A DNA stretch of 64,000 nt, from positions 1,870,001 to 1,934,000 of the forward strand of contig JAUKNK010000331.1 of NCBI GenBank assembly GCA_030765055.1, in the 5' to 3' direction. Below are positions 32,871 to 45,020 of the stretch, piece by piece (the stretch's first letter is position 1; each line of letters begins with the position of its first letter). Under the pieces are notes generated by a model. The model was not told the origin of the DNA. It ran no database searches and saw only the letters and a list, made by a program, of their open reading frames with translations. This DNA comes from Mantis religiosa (taxonomy: Eukaryota; Arthropoda; Insecta; Mantodea; Mantidae). A program made the translations under genes and the position numbers.

Positions 32871-33475
32871 GTGACCGAACGGAATGGCTCAGGCGGTTTG
32901 GTCTGAATGGCTCGAGTTCGATTCCCATGGCCAACCTACATGACCCATGGGTTTTTACGGAGTTTTACCGCGTCCCTAGGCGAATGCTGGATAGGATGAT
33001 TACATCTTCTAATTTTCCTGTCTCTCCATGTCATCTCCATTATCGTTTTATACCATCTCTCATCCGGTGGTCTGTTTCAGCGTAGAAGTGTCGGCGGTGC
33101 ATGGCAGGATGATATGCTCTGAGGTAAACTACTTCCTCCTCCGGTAGGTCCGTTGCCGGTCTCCAATCCTCTACTGGGACCATTTCGGGACTATCAGCAA
33201 GGGACTTTTACGGCTCGGCTGCTTGGCTCGTTGCTGTCCCGCAGTAGGGGTGCGAGTTCGCTGTCCTGACCTGTCGGGGGAAGTCTCTGCCCAAGTAAAC
33301 CTTAGGGACCCTGCCCTCTGTACTGTCGTGCCTCCTAGGATCGACCGCGCTCTGCCTCCTTCACCTCATCCTTCCTAAAGGGGTGCCCCACTTAGGGGGC
33401 ACAGGAACAATGGGTCCAGCATGGTGGTCTACCTACCGAATCCCCTCCGTAATGAAATTCCAAAAACAATAAGAA
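32871..33475 (+). mobile_element. tRNA-derived SINE, copy in X
   Basis: The head has a Pol III A box (TGGCTCAGGCGG, about 32887) and B box (GAGTTCGATTCCC, about 32914). A GC-rich body of about 550 bp follows (AGAAGTGTCGGCGGTGCATGG, GTCCCGCAGTAGGGG, CAGGAACAATGGG), ending near AAAAACAATAAGAAG. The same element sits at the matching point of Y (51352), so it inserted before the duplication. Confidence 0.8.
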
Positions 33476-33659
33476 GTGTAAGTTGTGTTGACTACCAAGT
33501 CTGTGTTAAGACGAACGTGGTCTTTAGGTATTACGGACTGTCAATGGCCAATTACAATAAAACATTCGTACAACATATAGTAAGAATAAAAGACATAAAT
33601 TTTACAATCACTTTTGTCAACCTTTAATTCCACTTTTAAAACAGTGAAATCTTTTCTAA

Positions 33660-33895
33660 AAACTCCGTCAGCGTGCCATATGCCCTTCTTGCACGCAACA
33701 CGTAGTAGGCGCATGCGCAGTAGTCAAGGCACCAGCAGTCATTGATTGCTGGCGCCAGGTCTGATAACCCCAAAGGTCACTTCTTATCAGCAAATTCTCG
33801 TTTCGCCTAAAGTACAGAGTACATTCTCGGTTTAGAGGTCATTCGTCGTACAATGCCTCCATCGAGAGCCCGTTACACTGTTACTCCCAGTAACT
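33660..33895. other. X-specific GC-richer segment
   Basis: It replaces unrelated AT-rich sequence at 52110-52250 of Y. It contains GGCGCATGCGCAGTAG and CGAGAGCCCGTTACA and could be an LTR piece or another insertion. No matching target duplication was found, so its nature is open. Confidence 0.4.
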
Positions 33896-34110
33896 CTGTA
33901 CCTTGACACTACTTTAAAATATCTGATGGTTGTACTTACAAGAGTTTCACTACTCACTTTTGTACATAACATTCTTAAAAACGTACATTCATCTATCTAC
34001 TTGATGGTACTCAACATAGACATTATTAAATTGGTTTTGTTACATATTTTCTTATGGGTATCTAAGATGGCAATACCGTCAACTTTAAACGATAGTCAAT
34101 TTTTATAAAG

Positions 34111-36897
34111 CTGGTCACTGGTCACTTACTTTTGTATGACTTGGACATATAAAAACATGAATATGTTCCCGTTTGGGGAAAAGTTTAAATATATGAACGT
34201 TTACAACAATGTCAATGAATATTTCAAATATGACTATCACATTCAACTTTGACCTTATCCGATCGACTACTAAATATGTGATGAAACATTGTTGCATACG
34301 TTAATTTTTTTTAATTTGGAACCGATGGAGTAATCAGCCTAAGTGGTAAGGTGGTTTGAGAGTCCAATACGTTAAATGTCTGCAGCAGACGATCTGTTAG
34401 TTACAGGAACTGTCCGCTAGGAGAGAAATTCCAGAAGTACCAACGGAACTGCAATTACTGTCCACAGATGGCTCTACAGGTTATACCTTATGCTGAGAAT
34501 GAATATGTGTAATTATTTAAAAACTTTGTAACATACTTCAAGCATCTTCTTTACATGGAGCTTCAATTTTACGGTTCCTTATTGACTTTTAAGAAACAGC
34601 AGGTTCAGTGAATAAATGAGATAATTTCGTAAAAATAAATAATGTTGTATAACAAAGGAACTCTTCTAAAGTACCTATATTTTGATAGGTTTTTACGTAA
34701 GATGTGTACATCACATCTAAATTTGGTGTATATCTTCGTTTAGTTGGAACTTTTATTTATAAAAATCAATATACTTGGAAAAGCTTCAGTTCCTTAGTTA
34801 CTAATTTCATTTGAGACATAAGAATTTAATGCAATTGCTGTTTGTTGCGTTGAGCTAATTTGACTATATATTCCTTGCAATAAAGTAGGAGAATACAGGA
34901 ATAGCTAAACTCTTAGTGTTAGCTGTCGCTACGTAATGACTTTCAAATTTGATTTTATTTGTATATTTTAATGACAAAGAATTATTAAAGGCTTTCAACC
35001 TCAGAAACCTTTACTTATTGAACAATTCAAATAACAAGAAATACCTCTTAAATCCTTTACGCCACAAAAAGTATATTTCAATTATCGTTTGCTTTATCAT
35101 GATTTTATATTTTGGTAGTTTAATCAAAGTTGTTACAGTAGGTTTGAAAACATTACACGACTACATTCATAGATTTCTGACTATATTTATAGTTGAATCA
35201 AGATTTTTATTATATTTTATTTGAAAATATTTTAAGGATAAGGGTTGTACATAGAAATCCTTGAAACCACTTTTGAGAAAATATCTGAAAAGCCTCCATT
35301 AATAAGAAGTTTGGGTTCGAGGTTTCCTTGAATATTTACATGTCACATCCTTTAAATATACTGAGTATTTAGTCGACTTTTGCTGTAAGAGCTTTGCTGT
35401 TGACAGATACAGAAATAAATAAATAAAAAGTGTGGTTGTGTATCTTGACTTTAAGTGATAGTCAAATGTTTAAAGAGCTAATCAGTATATGTCCGGACTA
35501 AACCAAGTAATGTATTTCTTTCGGAGAAAACTGTAAATATTGATAAATACAAACAATTAACAAGGATTGTGTCTTACATACATCCTGTGTTTTAACAACA
35601 TCTACATTTTCGTTTATTAAAATTTTGTTTATCTCTTAGAGATATAAAGGAACATTCAGAATGAAGACAACTTCCAAACACATCTCCAAAATATTCAGGA
35701 TAGGCAATTCATTTGTTATTACACCTTAAGTATTTGGTAAGTTAATTAGTATTGTTAGAATAAGCTTAAAAGTGTTTAAATAAAAGCTTTATATAAAGTG
35801 TAGTGTGAAGTACAGTAAGTGTATTTTCTACTTATTATGTACTTGGTACAGACAACAAAAGTAATTTACTTCATTCACTGTTCATTCTGTTTACTAACAT
35901 ATTTAGTTACTTTATTACTCAACATTCATCATTTTAAATTATTTTTAATTGGTTAATATGGTAATGTCAATGACAAATGTAACGTGTACAGTTTTTGTAG
36001 TATTTGTTGATTACTTTAGACTGTTTCTACTTTTTCTAACACGTACATAGCACATAGAGAATGTATTGTTTTACACCAAACATTTGATAACAAGATTTTA
36101 CTGTCAAAACTAATTTTGAGACTTGCTAAATAAAACATATGTGTTACATTTACATGACTTTCTCTACTCATTGTCTTATTGTTATATCTACTTCATGCTT
36201 CATGTTATTAGAGATAAATATTTTATTACATATATCATTGTAAGTACAAAGGCAATAGGACAATACAGCAGTGTGTAAGTGAGAGCCAAGTATTTTATGA
36301 ACCAGTCGTTATATGATGACTTTTGTATTAAATTGCAATTACTCGAGCTTTTCTTTACTTTCTACTCTTATAAATAAAATTATACTGCTTGGTTAACCAG
36401 GTACACAAATTTGTATAGTTGTACCACATCATACAACTTCATAATATACTCACGTTCTTCAACATCTTAAGTGTCAATTGTCACCGTTTGACAAACACTT
36501 GGACATTTACTGTTTACAAATTACAAATACATATTAATGACTACCTACTGGTGGTGTATGAAGCTTATTAGCAAGTTCAGACTTACTGTGAAACCAATAC
36601 TTTTACATGAGGAAACAAATGTAAGTTTGATTATTGATTTATGTCGAAACTGTTTCCAATCACATATCAGTAGCATACTTTAACGTCTGTAAGAGGCTGA
36701 CTGCGACTTAGGCTAAGTTCGGAAACACGAAGTGATCTTAGTCACTGACAAACGCCCGAACATTTTGGAACAACTGAATGTACACTTGTAGATGTGTGTA
36801 TCAGTTAGTAAAACGTGTACAGTAGTACAGTAGAGGACTAGAAAGGAAAACGTAGGGAGGCTCAAATTCGAGATGTTCCAAGCTCATCCTTTGGTAT
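34111..36897 (+). repeat. Mosaic repeat block Z
   Basis: Contains core c7, then segments shared with W and with 55.7-56.6 kb: TTTAGTCGACTTTTGCTGT (35370; also 21330 and 56033), TATGTCCGGACTAAACC (35489), and ACATCCTGTGTTTTAACAAC. A CATAGAGAATGTATTG segment near 36053 recurs at 29094 and 48085. It is AT-rich. No coding frame over 91 codons, and none looks conserved between copies. Confidence 0.7.
34412..34486 (+). repeat. Core module c7
   Basis: GTCCGCTAGGAGAG, AGAAGTACCAACGGAACTGC and CTGTCCACAGATGGCTC, ending CTACAGGTTATACC. The donor-like GT is kept but the upstream tract is degraded (TTTTTTTTAATTTGG). Confidence 0.8.
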
Positions 36898-38430
36898 AAC
36901 TATTCCTTGTAGATGTAAAGGAGTATGGGAAATGTAGGAGCATTCTCATAAGAGAGTGTCAAATGTTTTAAAGCTAGCCACGTGGTAATGACTTTAATAT
37001 CCTAGTATCTTTACACGATTTACATATAAGTATTGCAGAAAAACTTCCAATTTGTGAATGGGCAACATTGAAGCTTTCGGACAAGCAACAAGGAATAACT
37101 TGCAAGTTGTTCACTTGTTCACTCTACAAAAGAGGTATTTAACATAGAGTGATATAGGTAATAGGAATATTTGGAACCATTTTTTTAAATCAACATTTCC
37201 AGAGATGTCCCATGTAAAGTGTAATCTGAGGTGGAACGTTTTCTCGAAAAGCTCTACATTGTACTGTTGAAGGTTGCTGAACCCTGTTTGGTATTTAACG
37301 ACTTCTATATTTGTACTACGTTGTCGACACTCACAGACATATATACATAGTGCAACTTTTCTGAAGTTTCTACTTTATTTTTCAGATAGTTATAATATGT
37401 ATTTTCGATAAATTCTCGTGATCTAATTTTCTAGTACCATACAATACTTGAGCTTCTTACACTAAATACGTTGTAGTGAATGTAAAACCTGTACCGAGAT
37501 ATGAATTTGGTAGAAATCTTTTTGGTCAAATCTTTACTCAAGCTAATTGTGACACGTTTTTATTACTTTTTGGAAAATATTCTATTGATTTATCTGGATT
37601 TGATCAAAGTACTTTATGTATAATACATCTGATTGAAATTAAAGGTTTAGTTTAATAGTCTGATTCATTCTGACTTAATTCTCTATAATGTACTTTAACT
37701 TTTAAATCATAACATATGCATAAGTTTTTGATAAATAAATATTCAATCTCTTTAATATACATAACTTATGTCAACTTTATTCTGTCAAATAAACATTTTT
37801 CGACGCCTTCTGTACTTCTTGTTCAAATGCCCAATACATTTATATCTTAAAAGTGCTAATGCTATTTATCTAGGTTTATAATAATAACATTGTATTCGAA
37901 AGACATATATGTACAGCGAAAAGAATGTAAAACTTCTGTGTTAGTTTAGTTTCAATTTGGAGGAGAAGTCCTAGCGGAAACTCGGATCGAAAAGCTATTG
38001 TAACACATTTAATGCATTTGTTAGACCTTTTAGTCATGGAAATGCACGCTAGGGGTGAATTTTCAATTGGAAAGTCATGATATTAAAGCGAATGGGAATT
38101 ACAGTCCACAGATGGCTCTGCCAGTAACATGTTATACTGACGAACACTATGTATATAAAGTTTTATAACACACTGCAATTACCTTTATGAAATACAGTTT
38201 AGATTTAATTGTTATTTATTACTTTAAAACAAATGGCAGCTACAACGAACACAGAACAAATATCACACAAATAAATCTCTGTAGATGAGAAATGAAGATT
38301 GCTAAAGTGTGTATATGTCAACGCTTTTTTCCTTTCTCACGTATGATTTCCTTGTACATTCATTAAACAATATTTAGATTTTTGTTGGAACTTTTATAAT
38401 CAGCAATCCACTCACTTGCACAGAACATAT
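36898..38430 (+). repeat. Dispersed repeat block P2, uninterrupted paralogue of P1
   Basis: It aligns with 5219-6603 and, beyond the E1/E2 insertion point at about 38342, with 16796-16860. Open frames differ between the copies, which argues against coding. It has core c8 at 38044. Confidence 0.85.
38044..38128 (+). repeat. Core module c8 (divergent)
   Basis: GCACGCTAGGGGTGAAT, then GAATTACAGTCCACAGATGGC, ending GCCAGTAACATG. It is the closest relative of c1. The CpG-containing GTCCGCC start is changed to GCACGCT. Confidence 0.7.
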
Positions 38431-39319
38431 TTATTAGAAGTGAACGTCCCATGTTAATCGTTGGCAACTCGAGGAGATCGCAGCGACCCTATTTTCGGGT
38501 GGCGAACTAAAGTGTGAAAAATCGCGTGTGCAAACATTTTACGTTGCCAGTATAATGTAGCTGTACTTTTCATACTTGCTTAGCTATCAGCTGGTGATAT
38601 GTTCCAATACCGCATTGCTACAGATAACGCACAAAGATAATTACGTGAGCTTTGAGAGTTGTGACTGCAGTTTCGAAGTTGTTGCATTTTCTAAAAGCTC
38701 ACATAATTATCTTATATAATCTGGAGCAATACAGCATTAGAACATAATCAGCTGAACCTTTAAGTGAATTTTCTGCATGGCACTTGTATAATTTCCCACT
38801 TTAATTACCTCAAAATTTTGTATGAACTTTCAAGGAATTAACAATAGATTGTGGAATATGGCAGGAAAATTTGAATAATATCATTGACAGTTACTGCTTC
38901 CTTTTATTATTGTTTCTCATTAATAGAACAAATTAATTTAACATTTACTTAAATAACATGAGTAATTCAACTAAATCACTTAAAAAGAATCCATAGAACA
39001 GTACTGGCTCTAACTCAAAACACTTGAGTGATGTAACATGGGTAATTCATTTAATTACAAAGAAACTTTAGCAAAACATTCTGTGTAATACTACACATAT
39101 CTGTAAATCATATGAATAACTCAGTAACCTTTTTCTTTTAATACAAAGACACTTTAACATAAAGCTACAGCTGTTGAACAAAGTGATATAAATGACAGAA
39201 ATGATAAATTTGAATATTTTACAAATAAACTTTAATGTAATGTTCTGTAAGAACACTGTAGGGATTGGTGAACGATTTAAAATGATGAACAACATAATTA
39301 TTTGTATTACATGGAAAGT
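38431..39319. other. AT-rich stretch with possible MITE
   Basis: A distinct segment starts near 38430 (AGTGAACGTCCCATG, GACCCTATTTTCGGGTGG) and contains the long foldback at 38587-38755. From 38900 it is AT-rich, with a loose repeat of AACATGRGTAATTCA near 38955 and 39036. No gene is supported. Confidence 0.5.
38587..38755. repeat. Long foldback (hairpin) element
   Basis: The left arm contains ATGTTCCAATACCGCATTGC and AGATAATTACGTGAGCTTT; the right arm contains their imperfect complements AAAAGCTCACATAATTATCT and GCAATACAGCATTAGAACAT. The arms are roughly 65 bp, with a loop of about 35 nt near 38672. It is either a foldback MITE or, if transcribed, a precursor-like hairpin. Confidence 0.75.
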
Positions 39320-39560
39320 TTAGCATAAAATTATAACACTTATGCTAAGTATTACGTCTTGAAACCTTTTATGAAGTTCTTGGTTCAACTCTCTTAATAT
39401 TTGAACATATTCTTGCAAGTCCATGACCTGAACAAACTGCTGAACTTTTGAGAGCTTTGGGAAATGTACCAAGTTCTTTGAGGTTAACTGCTTTTCCCAT
39501 AAGGATAACTTCATTTTGAATGCTCTGATACTATCACTTTCTATAAAAAAGAAACACTGT
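39320..39560 (-). pseudogene. hAT-type transposase-related fragment
   Basis: The minus-strand frame reads SDSIRAFKMKLSLWEKQLTS and then HFPKLSKVQQFVQVMDLQEY, with RELNQELHKRFQDV after it. This resembles the part of hAT transposases and of domesticated GTF2IRD2/ZBED-like proteins just before the C-terminal dimerisation region. Only about 75 codons match. The frame upstream (39560-39664) does not look related. No catalytic region or termini were found. Confidence 0.6.
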
Positions 39561-39749
39561 TCCCTCGAATGTATAAATGTAGGAGTAGATGTCCTGCGTG
39601 TCACATTACATTCTCCAACCGACATTATGTTTACGAAAACAGATCGCAAGAGACGAGACAACACTGTTGTTCAATTGCACGTCTTGTACCAAACTGAAGT
39701 CGCACGGCACTCGTGGCAGTGCACAGTACTAAGTCATTTGCTCTAGCAC

Positions 39750-39808
39750 AAAATCGATCCACTTGGGGACCGCCGCTCTAAACCACTGAGCTACTGTGGC
39801 CAACATGC
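39750..39808 (-). mobile_element. tRNA-like SINE head fragment
   Basis: On the minus strand, GTAGCTCAGTGGTTTAGAGC is a tRNA-like A box region, followed by a weak B box, GGATCGATTTT. No acceptor-stem pairing was seen, so it is a SINE head or tRNA relic and not a functional tRNA gene. Confidence 0.6.
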
Positions 39809-40870
39809 CGACATGACATTAAATTTTCCAACTGACTCGTATGTTTCCTGTTAGACCACTAGGGGTTCTCATATGCTATGAGACACGCACCTTTTGTCAA
39901 ACTTACTATGCTATAAGTACTTAAGTCGCAGGCTTCATAGTTAAACCACAATGCTTTTAATTTAGGTAAATTGATAGAAATAATCATTTCTTCCACAGTA
40001 GTCAGGAGTGATGTCTTTAATTTTCAAGGGACATAAATGAATAACCAACAAAAACACTACATATATCCTTTTAAGTACAAAGGAAACAGGACAATACAGC
40101 AGTGTTTAATTGATGGTCAAATATTTTATGAAGCTGTTGTTATGTGATGACTTTCAAATAGTATTCTACTTATATAAACAGGAGAGGAAAACAAAAGAAC
40201 AACCTTGTATTATAGGAAAGTGTAAGTATTGCAAATTCAACCAAATAACAAGGAATATCTCATAAATGCTTAACTCTAGGAACATTTATTTGATGTTATT
40301 TGTATATTTCAATGTAGTCTATAGTTTTCTGTTTTGTAACTGTTGATCTACCTCTAGTTGTGTAACAGTTAGCCAAGGGTCTATTAGAAAGAAGAGGACC
40401 TTTAAGACTCTTCAATGAAACTATATCTAATTATTGAAGGCTGCTAGCTTGTCAGTTGTACTAAAGGTATGACAAAATATATATATATATACATTAAAGC
40501 ACAAAGATTACTCCATAATTTTGGGTGTTCCAACTCTGATCAACCATTGGTAGTTCACTATTACCCAACAGATGCCAGTAGTTTAGATTTCCTAGCCAAG
40601 AACTACAAAAGCACCAAGAATCAGTTGCATATACACTAAACATAGGAACAATTCCTCGAAGGAAGTTCAGGTACAGTTATTTTGTAAAAATAACAAATTA
40701 ATAAATAATTAATAATAATAAATAATAAATCCTGTTCAGGTAGAGTTTAGTTTGTAATGTTTATTGTTTCAATCAAGCTCAAGTTTATAAATTACTAATA
40801 TATCAATGTTGATAATAACCTTACTTAAATGTAATGTAACATACTTTTGCAATAATTTCCAAAATGTAAT
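39809..40870 (+). repeat. AT-rich stretch with block shared with W
   Basis: From about 40010 to 40660 it aligns with 21840-22330 (GAGAGGAAAACAAA, TATTTCAATGTAGTCTA, GTTGATCTACCTCTAGTTG). A TAA-rich microsatellite lies at about 40690-40730. Nothing coding was seen. Confidence 0.65.
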
Positions 40871-43845
40871 GCTGCCGCGCATTTCTCGCTGCCTAACTAC
40901 GACACCCATTAATCCGATCGCGTCGGACGACGAAGCAGTGGCACAGCCATCTTCATCCGAAACCACATCACTCACACGCCCTTCCCGCTCCTCCCACTGC
41001 AGCATGTGGAGGCTTGCGCCATCAGGCTCGCCATTGGCGGACTCCACACGTTGCTGATAGTGGCATACGACCCTCCCGACCACCGCTTCCATGAGGCGGA
41101 CTACACAACCCTCCTGAACCTCCACCCAGTGGTCTGCATCGCAGGTGACCTCAACGCGAAGCATGCCCACTGGCACAGCCGCACCTCAAATGCCAAGAGG
41201 CGCGGGCTCTACCGCCTCGTCAGCGGTAACCCAAACCTTGTCGCGCATGGACCGAGAGGACCTACGTTCTACCCGGCCTGCGGCAGGCCGGACTTTCTCG
41301 ATATCATGATCATCAAGAACTTCACATACCATCTAGACCTCTCTGTAGTCAACGAACTCGACTCCGACCACGACCCAGTCGTGGTGGACCCGAACGTTGA
41401 CATGCCAGCTCTGTTAAATCCAGACTGGACATACGAGTTTGATTGGGATGCAGCCGTTCTTGACCTTAACCAAACCATAGACCCGCGACCGCGCATCGAC
41501 TCTATCGAGGCGTTGGAAGCGGCAGCCACATCCTTCTCCCAACATTTCCTAAATGTGGAACGGGCGCACACGCACCGCATTCCATCGGAATACCACAACC
41601 CCAGGAACATACCTTCATAACTCCGGCAGCTGCTTAAAGCTAAAGCAGTCGTCCAGAAGCTATGGCAGCGTTTCCGCCACCCCAGGATCGAAGCGGTCTA
41701 CCGGCGGTTCAAATCCCTGGCAAGAAGACTGCTACGTGCACACCGCTCAGCGGCCTGGGAACACACAATGCAGAGGGTTGACTTCACTGAGAAGCAACCC
41801 TGGCGGATCATCCGCTCCCTCAGAAGGGACCGGACCGAGCACCGGCATCCACTCCATGGCACTCGTGGAAGGCTCGCATTCGAGCCCCAATTGAAAGCCA
41901 CGTGTTTTGCAGATTACTTGGAGAGTCAATTCGAACCAAGGGAAGACCCCCAAGACGACGAGTTCACCCAACATGTGGAGGACACGGTGGAATACCTCTA
42001 CGAGGCAACACCACCTCCACATGCGGAGATCCACATCCCCATCGTCAGCACTAAACAGGTGACCGCCCAAATCAATAGCCTGAAACCCAACCAATTCCCT
42101 GGGCACGATGAGGTCACAGCCACCACGCTTCAGCACCTTCCTCGGAAGGCTGTGATCCACTTGACGCGGATTTACAACGCATGCCTCACCCTTCGCCACT
42201 TCCCAACTTGTTAGAAAGAGGCACGGTATGCATATTGAAGCCGCGCAAGAATCCAGTCTTTCCGGAAAGTTACCGATCCATCAGCTTGCTACCGATCGTC
42301 TGAAAGATCTTTGAACTATTGCTCCTCCCTCGCCTAACTCCTCTCTTTGAGGAAAGGCTCCTACTCCCAGATCACCAATTCGGTTTCCGTCGAGGCCATT
42401 CCACCACCTTGCAGTTACTGCGCTTGGCGGAGAAGGCTGCTCTGGGACCCCAGGACGGCCCCAAAACCATCGCTGTGCTCTTGGACGTGGAGAAGGCCTT
42501 CACCACCACGTGGCACCAGGGGTTGTTCAAACTCAAAGAAGCACAACTCCCCCCTCCCTACCTGTCAATACTCAGCAGCTTCATCAACGACCGCACCTTC
42601 ATAGTGCGGATCGAGGGGAAGCTATCATCTGCCAGACTCATAGCGGCTGGAGTCCCGGAAGGCAGTGTCCTGTCCCCGCTACTCTTCGCCGCCTACATGT
42701 CTGACCTACCTACGTATTCGTGCACTGTTTTGTGTCAGTATGCCGACGATGTGCTCATACTGGCACAGAACAAGAACGTCCGCTACTGCCTCCCCCCTCT
42801 ACAGCGTCAGCGTCACGCCATTGGCAGGTGGAGTGAGAAGGGGAGGATGACCATTACCCCGCAGAAGAGCTCCACTCTCATGCTGGCTAAGACCCGTACC
42901 TGGCGCCCAGAAGGAGATCTGCGGTTACGGCGGAGAACAATCTCCTGGGTTCGAACCGCCAAATACTTGGGAATCCAACTGTACCGCAGCTCACTTTCAA
43001 TCCGCATGTCAGGGCAAAGGTCGGTCTCAGCTACGCTGCGCTCAGGCAACTCTACCCCATCTTCCGATCTGCCATGGCCCATCCGCCTCAAACTGCGGAC
43101 GTACCGTGCGATCGTCCCGCCTCTGATCCTGTATGGATGCGAGGTCTGGGGTTTGGTGGCTCATACCACCCTCGGCAGGGTGCAAGCCATGCAGAACAGA
43201 ACCTTAAGGATGATGTACCTTAACGACCACAGGCTCCCATCTCACTTTCCGCACAGCCTGTCTGACATACCATACGTCGAAGATGTGCGTGAACGAACAC
43301 GCACGTTGTTTGCCAAGAGCACTACTCTCCCTAACCAGCTGGTGAATTCACTTGGTCAATACGACCACCGTCTCCTCAGGAGACGGAGGAGCTATCGCCT
43401 ACCCAAAGATGTCCTTGGGTGGTAAAGTCTGCCTCTCCTCCTGCCCCTACCAATCACAGCTAGGTCACATCGTGCCTTGGCCGCGGCTGGAAGGTTAACA
43501 CTTGCAGTCGTGCTCTCGGTCGCGCGCACGACCTGGTCTTATTAAACCTAAAACCAATTCCCATCTGGTCTCTCGCTAATGGTTCCCCCGTCTGCTTGAC
43601 GGATCGCTAGCGACCGCACAAAGCGAGGTGGAACGGTCACTGTACCCCCGCCATGGGGGAATAGCCCGGCACCAGAAGCATCAGTAGTAGCCAACTGCGC
43701 CGTCTCACCAAACGACACGCAAGCTTGCGCAAATACATTTATCTATTATGCCGCACGGGTAAATCCGCACAGCGGATAGGTACCATGGCGATTAACCGTC
43801 CGCCCGGGAGAACCCGAGGATATGCACCTGCTCTTGGCTCTTGGC
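40871..43845 (+). pseudogene. Jockey-like non-LTR element E3, broken EN-RT
   Basis: A GC-rich insert, 5' truncated. The endonuclease starts mid-domain (GGLHTLLIVAYDPP, AGDLNAKHAHWHS, SDHDPVVV); the SWNANGL part is missing. In-frame TAA at 41618-41620 and TAG at 42212-42214, a frameshift near 42230 and TGA at 42301-42303 break it. The RT follows in 42319-43425: FGFRRGHST, LDVEKAFTTTWHQG, GVPEGSVLSP, and YADD at 42739-42750, to the stop at 43423-43425. The 3' UTR is highly structured (GGTCG/CGACC near 43518, CCCCC/GGGGG at 43645-43659, TCGCTAGCGA at 43604) and ends in a short repeat, CTCTTGGCTCTTGGCT. It is a different family from E1/E2: YADD instead of FADD. Confidence 0.88.
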
Positions 43846-44869
43846 TAATTGTACCATCGAGTTAATTCTAATTACATTATATCCCACACAAACGTTTTGT
43901 TGGAACTTATTTGGACAAAACAATTAATGCGATGCAGAAACAGCTTGGAGAAAATTATCAGGAACTAAAGGCAATCACTAAAAGCTGGAAAGCTTAATAA
44001 TAAATAACAATGTCATAAACCTTTCTGTTCTTCAGTCGCGAATATGATGAACTGACGTTACACTGTCTACTCCTTGTCACACCTTATTTATCTTCAAATT
44101 TAATTGGAATAAACCTTAGTAAATTAATAATTAATATGTCGGTGTAACGTTAATCTGGTAGACATGTAAAATCTTAAGAATTTATTTTCCACTTTTTTAA
44201 TCTCCTATGGTTTGTCATTTATACAAAAGTCACACGAATATAGAGATATTCCGACGACATTCCGGAATAAGTTATGTCCATCATTCAACATGAAAGTATT
44301 TGAGTGAATGTAAAGTATAAGTAGTGAATGTATAACCTGTACCGAGATCTGACTTTGGTAGAAATCTGTATGATCAAATCATGTAGTCAAAATATTGTAA
44401 CACTATAAAATAGAAGTTGACAAAAATATACAAACTCCCACCTTCAGAAATCTAACTTTTATATAAACAAAACTGACACAGCTTTTCTTACTTTTTGGAA
44501 AGTATTATTTTTTATTTGACAACTAATGATTTGATAAAGCTAACTAATATTTAATATAGAAAACAAAATGCACAACTCTAATATTCTATAAATAGGTTCA
44601 GATTCATTGAAAGTCAAATCTGGTTATAAAGAATAATATGTGGAAGTTTACTTAGTTAAGGATTTTGAATCGTTTTGTTCTTCTATGTCAATATCCAATA
44701 ACTTTAAATCTTAAAGACGTTAATGTTACTCTTGTAAACCAGTACAAATAGCACCAGAACTTAACTGAGCTGACCCAATTTTTAACATTTAATTATGGCT
44801 TCTCGTATCTTCAACAAATTTCATAATGGAACTTCTTCTGTACAATTCTTTTTTTTCAGCAGATGGAAT

Positions 44870-45020
44870 AATAAATCTTAGTGTTAGGGCGGATTGAGAG
44901 TGTAACACGTTAAAAGTCTGCAGGCGATCTGTTAGTTATAGTGATTGTCCACCAGGAGAGAATTTCCAGAACTGCCAGTCGAACTGGAATCGCTGTCCAT
45001 AGATGGCTCCACAGGTAATA
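44870..45020 (+). repeat. Core module c9, exon-like (44870-45014)
   Basis: The best acceptor-like tract of the family, TTCTTTTTTTTCAG, ends at 44869. The module runs 145 nt to GGCTCCACAG and GTAATATC. The core reads GTCCACCAGGAGAG and CTGTCCATAGATGGCTC. Confidence 0.72.

Larger units (their letters stand above)
25691..34110 (+). repeat. Mosaic repeat block X, paralogue of Y
   Basis: X is collinear with 43856-52470. Anchors: GTCATTTATACAAAAGTCA at 26038/44214 (offset 18176), core 26764/44947 (18183), AGAGACTACCAAGTCTGTG at 27409/46405 (18996), core 30163/49158 (18995), core 31946/50433 (18487), SINE 32871/51352 (18481), ATCTGATGG 33921/52284 (18363). The step at 27.4 kb is a deletion of about 0.8 kb in X, and the step at 31 kb is the Tc1 insertion in X. 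It is AT-rich, with no supported genes outside the mobile elements. Confidence 0.85.

Noticed and set aside
32871..32935. Functional tRNA genes at the A/B box pairs (also 51352 and 39750)
   Set aside because: No acceptor stem or anticodon arm pairs properly and long GC-rich SINE bodies follow the first two.
33673..33880. Second solo LTR (TG...CA) in block X
   Set aside because: Flanking bases AGCG and CTGT do not match as a target duplication and Y does not give a clean empty site.
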